A stretch of DNA of 5,662 bases, from contig CAJJYX010000184.1 of assembly GCA_905197435.1 (NCBI GenBank), forward strand, positions 1 through 5,662, in the 5' to 3' direction. Positions 1 through 4,413 of the stretch are shown in pieces. The notes under the pieces are model-generated. The model did not search any database and had not been told where the DNA came from. It saw only the letters and a program-made list of their open reading frames with translations. The stretch comes from an uncultured Bacteroides sp. (GTDB lineage: Bacteria > Bacteroidota > Bacteroidia > Bacteroidales > Bacteroidaceae). The position numbers and the translations under genes were made by a program. Positions within the stretch are counted from its first letter, which is position 1. Each line of letters opens with the position of its first letter.

Positions 1-1
1 C

Positions 2-40
2 CTGGCCGATAACCCCCGCCACACGGTGAACTTTGAATAA
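2..40 (+). CDS. C-terminal fragment of an unidentified protein (partial, cut by window start)
   Basis: Reading frame 2 is open from the first base of the window to a TAA at 38-40 and encodes LADNPRHTVNFE. The other two forward frames stop within 27 bases. The peptide has normal protein-like composition, and its stop is followed by AT-rich sequence and then a strong hairpin (63-100), as expected at a gene end. Twelve residues are too few to assign a family. It would converge on the leftward CMD/cupin gene. A chance open stretch of this length is quite possible, so confidence is moderate at best. Confidence 0.4.
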   Translation: MADNPRHTVNFE

Positions 41-62
41 TAAATAGATAAAAGGTTATTTA

Positions 63-100
63 AACTATCCGGAGGACATGAAACCGGCCTCCGGATAGTT
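63..100. terminator. Strong hairpin between convergent genes, probable bidirectional terminator
   Basis: AACTATCCGGAGG (63-75) is the exact reverse complement of CCTCCGGATAGTT (88-100), giving a 13-bp perfect stem. After an A/G mismatch there is one further C-G pair, leaving a loop of about 8 bases. The hairpin lies 5 bases past the stop of the leftward CMD/cupin gene and 23 bases past the putative rightward stop at 40. The flanks are T-rich on the + strand (AATCTTTATTTTGC) and only weakly T-rich on the - strand, so it resembles a shared terminator or 3'-end stabiliser without a perfect U-tract either way. Confidence 0.8.
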
Positions 101-105
101 AATCT

Positions 106-924
106 TTATTTTGCAAGCCGGTCATATTCCTCATCCGTTACAGGCTCAAGCCATTCATTGGAAGCATTTTCTCCGGAAACTTCAAATGCAAGATGAGCAA
201 ACCAGCTATCTGCCGCTGCTCCATGCCAGTGTTTCACATTGGCGGGAATATGGATTACCGTACCGGGAAGAATTTCTACCGCCGGTTTACCTTCTTCCTG
301 ATACCAGCCACGACCGGCCACACCGATAAGCATCTGCCCACCGCCTTTTGTTGCATGGTGGATATGCCAATTGTTGCGACAACGCGGTTCAAACGTGACA
401 TTGGAAATATTTACCTGCTCACGAGAGACGGGTGCAAGATAGCTGTTGCCAATGAAATACTGTGCATAAGCAGTATTCGGTTCTCCGATAGGGAAAATCA
501 TTTCACGCTGGAATGCAGCTTTTGCATCATCACCGGCTATATCTCCGGCCCACACTTCCTTGGCAAGGCGAAAAGCGGCCCATGCCTTCGGCCATCCAGC
601 ATAGAATCCTATATGTGTAATGATTTCGGAGATTTCCGTACGGGTGATGCCGTTGTTTTTGGCCGACTGAAGATGGAATGTCAGCGAACTGTCCGTTATA
701 CCCTGGCTGATGAGCGAAGTAATTGTAACCAAACTGCGGTCACGCAGTCCCAATTTATCAGTCCGACTCCATACTTCCCCAAAAAGGACGTCATCATTGA
801 GTTCCGCAAATTTAGGAGCGAATTCACCAAGTTGGTCGCGTCCGGCGGTCTGTTTGATTTTTTCTTGTGCCATACTGGTTGTTGTTAAAATAGTGAGTAC
901 TAATAAAAAAAAGATTCTGTTCAT
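106..924 (-). CDS. Exported carboxymuconolactone decarboxylase-like / cupin fusion protein
   Basis: This is a 272-residue two-domain protein. Residues 1-19 look like a Sec signal peptide: basic start MNR, hydrophobic core, and probable cleavage SMA|QE, so export is expected. Residues about 31-125 match the CMD/AhpD-like helical fold, with the hallmark H84, G92, E97-I98, E100, H104, Y108, G110 and P112 (HIGFYAGWPKAW). The domain has no CxxC pair, so it is not a thiol peroxidase-type AhpD. Residues about 165-255 are a cupin barrel: motif 1 WHIHH (H187, H189) then Q197 replaces the classical Glu, and motif 2 PANVKHWHG supplies H232 or H234, enough to bind a metal. Such fusions are usually annotated as carboxymuconolactone decarboxylase; the real substrate is unknown, and a protocatechuate pathway role is doubtful because nothing else of that pathway is nearby. 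It is the second gene of a leftward operon, 8 bp after the ABM-like gene, with no clear Shine-Dalgarno. The signal peptide is encoded over a T8 run. Confidence 0.9.
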   Translation of the reverse strand: MNRIFFLLVLTILTTTSMAQEKIKQTAGRDQLGEFAPKFAELNDDVLFGEVWSRTDKLGLRDRSLVTITSLISQGITDSSLTFHLQSAKNNGITRTEISEIITHIGFYAGWPKAWAAFRLAKEVWAGDIAGDDAKAAFQREMIFPIGEPNTAYAQYFIGNSYLAPVSREQVNISNVTFEPRCRNNWHIHHATKGGGQMLIGVAGRGWYQEEGKPAVEILPGTVIHIPANVKHWHGAAADSWFAHLAFEVSGENASNEWLEPVTDEEYDRLAK

Positions 925-932
925 GACGGTGT

Positions 933-1361
933 CTATTCTATAAAGTTATTAATTTTACTGGCAGGATTAAGCGGAATCTGGTCGGAGAGCATCAGCGTCT
1001 TGACCATATGCAGTGTTCCTTGTTTGTATTTTCGGAAATGCTCCGACGCAATATGAGATTCATAGGCTTCTTTGTTTGCATACGTTTCGAGTATGGTTAT
1101 CAGGCAAGGATTCTCCTTTTCTCCGACAGCATACATGGTCAGTACACCGGGCTCGGTACGCAAAGAGACTTCACCGACCTCAACAGCATATTCCACATAC
1201 TCTTCCAGATACTCCGGATAAACCTCGATTTTCGACAACCGCACAATGCCGTCGGCAGACATCGGCAATTTGACGCACATTCCCGGTTCTGTTTGGGCAA
1301 ACATACTGCACGGCAGTATCCCCGAAAGAAGCAAAACAACATATAGAATAAACTTCATCAT
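933..1361 (-). CDS. Exported antibiotic biosynthesis monooxygenase (ABM)-fold protein, putative quinol monooxygenase-like
   Basis: This is a 142-residue protein. Residues 1-22 form a probable signal peptide (MMKF, hydrophobic core, cleavage SMFA|QT). C18 is preceded by Pro, so it does not fit a lipobox. Residues about 38-125 resemble the ABM dimeric ferredoxin-like barrel: beta strand GIVRLSKIEVYPEY, then TEPGVLTMYAV, then ILETYANKEAYESHIASEHFRKY, with the family-typical His residues H103 and H108. Small cofactor-free ABM proteins such as YgiN oxidise quinols; others are haem-degrading or have no known activity, so the reaction here is not established. Export is unusual, as most characterised relatives are cytoplasmic. 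The start could be Met1 or Met2, adjacent ATG codons with no strong ribosome site. It is the first gene of the operon, 8 bp ahead of the CMD/cupin gene, so the two are probably co-expressed and may act on related envelope metabolites. Confidence 0.85.
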   Translation of the reverse strand: MMKFILYVVLLLSGILPCSMFAQTEPGMCVKLPMSADGIVRLSKIEVYPEYLEEYVEYAVEVGEVSLRTEPGVLTMYAVGEKENPCLITILETYANKEAYESHIASEHFRKYKQGTLHMVKTLMLSDQIPLNPASKINNFIE

Positions 1362-1395
1362 AAACTAAATCTACTGTGATACAAATTCGATAGTA

Positions 1396-1403
1396 CAAAA
1401 GTA
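1396..1403 (-). promoter_or_regulatory. Bacteroidota -7 promoter element for the ABM/CMD-cupin operon
   Basis: On the minus strand this reads TACTTTTG, matching the TAnnTTTG -7 consensus, and lies 34 bp upstream of the ABM start, so transcription should begin roughly 25-30 nt before the ATG. No clear TTG/TTTG is seen about 20 bp upstream, so the -33 half is weak or absent. The box is embedded in a small inverted repeat, GTACAAAAGTAC (1393-1404), which could be coincidental or a regulator contact. Confidence 0.55.
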
Positions 1404-1643
1404 CCGGATTGCGTCTAAAGGCTTTGTATCCCAATTACAGATTCTTGTACCATTTTTCCATTTTGCTCCGCTTTACCCTTTCCCTCATATGCTATCCTGC
1501 ATTCCAACCCCCTTCCTTCTTGTTCGGAACCACCTTGCCTCCCGAAGGGCTGAAAAACAGAGACAAGCTGGACTGCAACAACCGCAGAAAGACAAGAGAA
1601 ACAGAATATCATGTAGTGAAAAAAGAATAATACCACCAATTAA

Positions 1644-1675
1644 TTTGCTTCTACTTTCGGTTTACGCTATCTTTG
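1644..1675 (+). promoter_or_regulatory. Consensus Bacteroidota promoter for the DUF5063-exonuclease-rlmI operon
   Basis: TTTG at 1644-1647 (-33 element) and TATCTTTG at 1668-1675 (-7 element, TAnnTTTG) are separated by exactly 20 bp, the expected spacing for the Bacteroidota housekeeping sigma factor. Transcription should start near 1681-1683, giving a very short leader of about 12-14 nt before the ATG at 1695. The leader includes AAGAAGA, which may serve as a weak ribosome contact. Confidence 0.85.
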
Positions 1676-1694
1676 CGTTCCAAATCAAGAAGAT

Positions 1695-2249
1695 ATGAAA
1701 AAAGAAAGTCAAGTGATATTCGACCGAAATGTCGTAGAGTTTGTAACCGTAGCCGCTGAGTTCTGCAAGTTTCTGGAACAAGCGGAAGGGGTGAAGCGCT
1801 CTACGTTCGTCGATACATCCTTAAAAATACTTCCGCTGCTCTACCTGAAAGCCTCCATGCTGCCCGAGTGTGAAACAATAGGAGATGAGGCACCGGAAAC
1901 ATTCGTCACCGAAGAAACCTACGAGGTGCTCCGCATGAATCTCGCCAATATCCTTGCCGAAAAAGACGATTACCTGGACGTATTCGTATCCGACATGAAG
2001 TATAGTGACCAACCCATCACCAGGAACATTTCCGAAGATTTGGCCGACATATATCAGGACATCAAGGACTTCATTTTCGTATTCCAACTGGGTTTCAACG
2101 AGACAATGAACGATTCGCTCGCCATCTGCCAGGAAAACTTCCGCCTCCATTGGGGACAGAAGCTTGTCAACACCCTGCGTGCCCTGCACGAGGTGAAGTA
2201 TGCGCAAGGTGAGGATGAAGAGGAAGAAACCGCTGACTTTGAATATTAA
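1695..2249 (+). CDS. DUF5063 domain-containing protein
   Basis: This is a 184-residue, cytoplasmic, apparently all-helical protein with no signal peptide or membrane segment. I recognise the DUF5063 pattern: an N-terminal helix (FVTVAAEFCKFLEQ, about 15-28), a helical LPLLYLKASMLPE segment (46-58), a central IYQDIKDFIFVFQLG motif (about 119-133), then FRLHWGQKLVNTLRALHEV (149-167). The tail from about 172 is very acidic (GEDEEEETADFEY). No catalytic signature is visible and the family has no established function. The start at 1695 is fixed by the consensus promoter only about 20 bp upstream. Its stop lies 3 bp before the exonuclease start, implying tight translational coupling and a shared role in nucleic-acid metabolism, but that role is inferred from position only. 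Confidence 0.88.
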   Translation: MKKESQVIFDRNVVEFVTVAAEFCKFLEQAEGVKRSTFVDTSLKILPLLYLKASMLPECETIGDEAPETFVTEETYEVLRMNLANILAEKDDYLDVFVSDMKYSDQPITRNISEDLADIYQDIKDFIFVFQLGFNETMNDSLAICQENFRLHWGQKLVNTLRALHEVKYAQGEDEEEETADFEY

Positions 2250-2252
2250 ATT

Positions 2253-2873
2253 ATGGTTATCAAAAGAACAATAGATAAAGAAATCCTGAAAGACTTGCCC
2301 AAAGCTGCCTTCCCGGGACAGATACATGTCGTACAAACACCGTGGGAAGCAGAAAAGGCGGTCGCTTATCTGAAGTCCTGCCCATTGCTGGGTATAGACA
2401 GCGAAACCCGTCCGTCGTTCACGAAAGGACAGGCGCACAAGGTGGCTCTGCTGCAGATTTCTTCAGAAGAGCATTGTTTTCTGTTCCGCCTCAATCTTAC
2501 GGGACTGACACTACCGGTCATCACACTACTGGAAAACCCGAGTGTAACGAAAGTAGGCCTTTCCTTGCGGGATGACTTCATGATGCTGCACAAACGGGCA
2601 CCTTTCGAACAACATGCCTGCATTGAATTGCAAGAGTATGTCCGTACTTTCGGCATCCAGGATAAAAGCCTGCAGAAGATATATGCCATCCTTTTCGGAG
2701 AAAAGATTTCGAAAAGCCAGCGCCTTTCCAATTGGGAAGCCGAAACTTTGACCGAACCGCAGAAACTGTATGCTGCCACCGATGCCTGGGCATGCCTCAA
2801 CATCTACAACAAGCTGCAGGAGCTGAAACGGACAGGAGATTTTGAAATAGAAGTTAATGATGTGCTAATATGA
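2253..2873 (+). CDS. DEDDy-type 3'-5' exonuclease (RNase D/WRN-like exonuclease domain)
   Basis: This 206-residue single-domain exonuclease is predicted to remove nucleotides from 3' ends using two metal ions. Exo I is LGIDSET with D49 and E51. Exo II is VGLSLRDDFMML, where D108 best matches the family spacing (D107 is the alternative). Exo III is YAATD with Y173 and D177, the Tyr placing it in the DEDDy subgroup with RNase D and the WRN exonuclease. There are no HRDC, helicase or polymerase domains, so whether the substrate is RNA or DNA cannot be told. It starts 3 bp after the DUF5063 stop and is followed by the RlmI-like gene, consistent with an operon. The last codons (GluValAsnAspValLeuIle-stop) run into an inverted repeat with partner arm 2890-2899, so the C-terminal end may have been reshaped by that repeat; all catalytic motifs lie well before it. 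Confidence 0.92.
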   Translation: MVIKRTIDKEILKDLPKAAFPGQIHVVQTPWEAEKAVAYLKSCPLLGIDSETRPSFTKGQAHKVALLQISSEEHCFLFRLNLTGLTLPVITLLENPSVTKVGLSLRDDFMMLHKRAPFEQHACIELQEYVRTFGIQDKSLQKIYAILFGEKISKSQRLSNWEAETLTEPQKLYAATDAWACLNIYNKLQELKRTGDFEIEVNDVLI

Positions 2874-2909
2874 TTAACCACATTGGCACATTAGCACATT
2901 AATCACATT
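2860..2909. repeat. CACATT short repeats with inverted repeat at the exonuclease/rlmI junction
   Basis: CACATT occurs four times at 2879-2884, 2887-2892, 2895-2900 and 2904-2909, at 8, 8 and 9-base spacing. ATGTGCTAAT (2860-2869), inside the last exonuclease codons, is the exact reverse complement of ATTAGCACAT (2890-2899), so the transcript can form a 10-bp stem around a 20-base loop containing the exonuclease stop codon. There is no T-tract, so it is not an intrinsic terminator. It may be a small dispersed intergenic repeat, an mRNA processing or stabilising structure, or a control element for RlmI translation, whose ATG (2916) follows closely. Confidence 0.7.
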
Positions 2910-2915
2910 ATATAT

Positions 2916-4097
2916 ATGTACAAAGTATACCTTAAGCCCAATAAAGAAGAGTCATTGAAGCGTTTTCATCCTTGGGTGTTTTCCGGTGCCATCGCACATT
3001 TCGACGGAGAACCCGAAGAAGGGGAAGTAGTTGAAATCTATACGTCCAAAAAGGAATTCATAGCTAAAGGACATTTCCAGATTGGCAGTATCGCTGTACG
3101 CGTACTGACCTTCCGCCAAGACGAAGAGATTAATGCAGCCTTCTGGAAGCGCAAACTCAGCATAGCATACGACATGCGCCGCAGCATCGGCATCGCCGGA
3201 AACCCGACAAACAACACCTATCGCCTGGTACATGGAGAAGGGGATAACCTGCCGGGACTGGTCATCGACATTTATGCCCGCACCGCAGTAATGCAGGCAC
3301 ATTCCGCCGGTATGCACCTCGACCGCATGGCCATTGCCGATGCCCTTAGCGAAGTGATGGGCAACCAAATTGACAATATCTATTACAAATCGGAGACAAC
3401 CCTTCCCTTCAAGGCAGACCTCTATCCGGAGAATGGCTTCCTGAAAGGCGGCAGCACAGACAATGTAGCCATGGAATACGGCCTGAAATTCCACATCGAC
3501 TGGCTGAAAGGTCAAAAGACCGGTTTCTTTGTAGACCAACGCGAGAACCGCTCACTGCTGGAACGCTATGCCAAAGGCCGCAGTGTACTGAACATGTTCT
3601 GTTATACCGGCGGCTTCTCCGTATACGCCATGCGTGGAGATGCCAAACTGGTACATTCCGTAGATAGTTCTGCCAAAGCCATCGACTTGACCAACAAGAA
3701 CATCGAACTAAATTTCCCGGGTGACACCCGTCATGCCGCATACGCAGAAGATGCCTTTAAATACCTCGACCGCATGGGCGACCAATACGACCTGATAGTT
3801 CTTGACCCTCCTGCTTTTGCCAAGCACCGCGACGCCCTGCGCAATGCCCTGCAAGGCTACCGCAAACTGAACGTCAAAGCTTTCGAAAAAATCAAGCCCG
3901 GCGGTATCCTCTTCACATTCTCGTGCTCACAAGCCGTCAGTAAAGAAAACTTTCGGACCGCAGTGTTTACAGCAGCAGCTATGTCGGGACGCAGTGTACG
4001 CATCCTGCACCAACTGACGCAACCTGCCGACCACCCGGTAAGCATATACCATCCGGAGGGGGAATATCTAAAAGGACTGGTTCTATACGTAGAATAA
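2916..4097 (+). CDS. rlmI: RlmI-like class I SAM-dependent 23S rRNA cytosine-C5 methyltransferase
   Basis: This 393-residue protein has nearly the length of E. coli RlmI (about 396), which makes m5C1962 in 23S rRNA. Residues about 1-75 form an N-terminal PUA RNA-binding domain (LKPNKEESLKRFHPWVFSGA start); 76-185 are the central RlmI domain with the conserved RLVHGEGDNLPGLVID stretch (103-118). KGQKTGFFVDQREN (198-211) leads into the Rossmann methyltransferase. SAM-binding motif I is VLNMFCYTGGF (224-234), D250 ends the next strand, and D279 sits in the AEDAF motif. Motif IV is LDPPAF (296-301), and FSCSQ (335-339) holds C337, the likely catalytic Cys. All key residues are present. It is probably third in the DUF5063-exonuclease operon after a 42-bp repeat-bearing gap, with no evident own promoter or Shine-Dalgarno. 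The family is secure; the exact base modified in this organism is inferred from E. coli. Confidence 0.93.
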   Translation: MYKVYLKPNKEESLKRFHPWVFSGAIAHFDGEPEEGEVVEIYTSKKEFIAKGHFQIGSIAVRVLTFRQDEEINAAFWKRKLSIAYDMRRSIGIAGNPTNNTYRLVHGEGDNLPGLVIDIYARTAVMQAHSAGMHLDRMAIADALSEVMGNQIDNIYYKSETTLPFKADLYPENGFLKGGSTDNVAMEYGLKFHIDWLKGQKTGFFVDQRENRSLLERYAKGRSVLNMFCYTGGFSVYAMRGDAKLVHSVDSSAKAIDLTNKNIELNFPGDTRHAAYAEDAFKYLDRMGDQYDLIVLDPPAFAKHRDALRNALQGYRKLNVKAFEKIKPGGILFTFSCSQAVSKENFRTAVFTAAAMSGRSVRILHQLTQPADHPVSIYHPEGEYLKGLVLYVE

Positions 4098-4098
4098 G

Positions 4099-4131
4099 GG
4101 GAAAAGCAGGCTTCATTAGCCCACTTTTCTT
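4099..4131 (+). terminator. Hairpin just after rlmI, probable weak terminator
   Basis: GAAAAG (4101-4106) pairs with CTTTTC (4124-4129) and GGCT (4109-4112) with AGCC (4118-4121), around a TCATT loop, with a CA/CA internal mismatch between the stems. Two G-T pairs may extend the base. It begins 1 base after the rlmI stop, and the T-rich 3' arm (CTTTTCTT) could serve as a degenerate U-tract. It is a plausible operon end, weaker than a classical intrinsic terminator. Confidence 0.5.
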
Positions 4132-4170
4132 AAATAGAGTTAATAAACAGCAGAAATATATCAAAACAGC

Positions 4171-4200
4171 ATGTTATATAACATAAATCATGTATATTTG
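4171..4200 (+). promoter_or_regulatory. Perfect palindrome plus -7 box: promoter with likely operator for a short transcript
   Basis: ATGTTATATAACAT (4171-4184) is a perfect 14-bp palindrome. Eight bases downstream, TATATTTG (4193-4200) matches the TAnnTTTG -7 consensus. The palindrome occupies the place where the -33 box should be, and no TTG/TTTG occurs there, suggesting a promoter that is either regulated by a dimeric DNA-binding protein or dependent on an activator. Transcription would begin near 4205-4208. AT-rich palindromes arise by chance more easily than GC-rich ones, so the operator reading is tentative. Confidence 0.5.
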
Positions 4201-4213
4201 CACTGTGTTTTTC

Positions 4214-4258
4214 ATGGTATTAGATTTAAGGTTAATAAAGATTGGGTGTCTGGGATAG
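4214..4258 (+). other. Possible 14-codon leader ORF overlapping the terminator
   Basis: ATG at 4214 opens a frame encoding MVLDLRLIKIGCLG with a TAG at 4256-4258, inside the terminator hairpin just as the 3' arm begins. A ribosome reaching the stop would cover the hairpin, so translation could in principle block termination. There is no clear ribosome site, no run of a single regulatory amino acid, and the frame is short enough to be chance. I list it because its position would allow attenuation, not because coding is demonstrated. Confidence 0.2.
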
Positions 4259-4274
4259 ATACCCTTCTTTTTTT
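4244..4274 (+). terminator. Intrinsic (Rho-independent) terminator
   Basis: GGGTGTCT (4244-4251) pairs with AGATACCC (4257-4264) around a GGGAT loop: 8 bp with one G-U pair. It is followed immediately by TTCTTTTTTT (4265-4274), a good U-tract for rightward transcription. It lies 147 bases beyond the rlmI stop, but only about 45 bases after the -7 box at 4193-4200, so it fits best as the terminator of the short candidate RNA, while also catching any read-through from rlmI. Confidence 0.8.
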
Positions 4275-4344
4275 ATAATACATTCCTTCCTCCAACACAT
4301 CCCTTATATTAATCTCTTCGTTGAAAGAAAAAGCCGTACAGTAC

Positions 4345-4375
4345 TTGCTTTTCTCCTCGTCTCATTGTACTTTTG
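4345..4375 (+). promoter_or_regulatory. Consensus Bacteroidota promoter for the nucleoside permease gene
   Basis: TTG at 4345-4347 and TACTTTTG at 4368-4375 (TAnnTTTG) are 20 bp apart, the same spacing as the DUF5063 operon promoter. Transcription should begin about 4381-4383, giving a leader of roughly 31 nt that is A-rich (TTCAAAACATAAAAAGC) with no Shine-Dalgarno, typical of Bacteroidota messages. It is downstream of the 4244-4274 terminator, so the permease can be expressed independently of it. Confidence 0.85.
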
Positions 4376-4413
4376 CATCTATTACATAATTCAAAACATA
4401 AAAAGCTAATATT

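Larger units (their letters stand above)
1362..1694. other. Divergent intergenic region, no convincing gene
   Basis: This 333-bp region separates the leftward ABM/CMD operon from the rightward DUF5063 operon. It holds a -7 box for the leftward operon (1396-1403) and a full promoter for the rightward one (1644-1675). The middle, roughly 1440-1545, is pyrimidine-rich on the + strand and is followed by a purine-rich stretch to about 1630. Open frames of 73-74 codons exist on both strands (1409-1630 forward, 1415-1639 reverse), but neither resembles a known family. The reverse frame starts with a hydrophobic stretch but continues with low-complexity Gly/Glu/Lys sequence, so I do not call a gene. 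Confidence 0.7.
4206..4274 (+). ncRNA. Candidate ~70-nt small RNA or terminated leader upstream of nupG
   Basis: A -7 box ends at 4200 and an intrinsic terminator ends at 4274, so a start near 4206 would yield an RNA of about 70 nt. Its 5' part (about 4206-4243) is AU-rich and mostly unstructured; its 3' part is the terminator hairpin. This is the usual anatomy of a bacterial sRNA or of an attenuated leader. A 14-codon ORF (4214-4258) lies within it. The gene for a nucleoside permease begins 140 bp downstream but has its own promoter, so the RNA may be independent. No known Rfam family can be assigned by eye; the exact 5' end is a guess from the promoter box. Confidence 0.5.

Noticed and set aside
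193..888. 231-codon forward open frame
   Set aside because: It lies wholly antisense to the CMD/cupin gene, whose product has clear domains and a signal peptide; the forward translation resembles no family.
933..1361. Lipoprotein signal in the ABM-like protein (C18)
   Set aside because: The residue before the Cys is Pro (ILPC), which does not fit a lipobox; a signal peptidase I site SMFA|QT fits better.
1415..1639. Reverse 74-codon frame with a hydrophobic N-terminus, possible small secreted protein
   Set aside because: The hydrophobic start is followed by low-complexity Gly/Glu/Lys sequence, no promoter box was seen upstream, and the overlapping forward frame is equally open, so chance is likely.
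1821..2438. 205-codon reverse open frame across the DUF5063/exonuclease junction
   Set aside because: Antisense to two well-supported genes and without any recognisable domain.
2879..2909. Regularly spaced CACATT units as a CRISPR-like array
   Set aside because: Units are 6 bases with 2-3-base spacing and no cas genes; far too short for a CRISPR.
2952..3539. 195-codon reverse open frame within rlmI
   Set aside because: Antisense shadow of a gene with all methyltransferase motifs intact; no promoter or recognisable protein.
4338..4345. Small GTACAGTAC inverted repeat just upstream of the nupG -33 box
   Set aside because: Only 4-bp arms, readily expected by chance; no supporting second copy at the other promoters beyond the equally short GTACAAAAGTAC.
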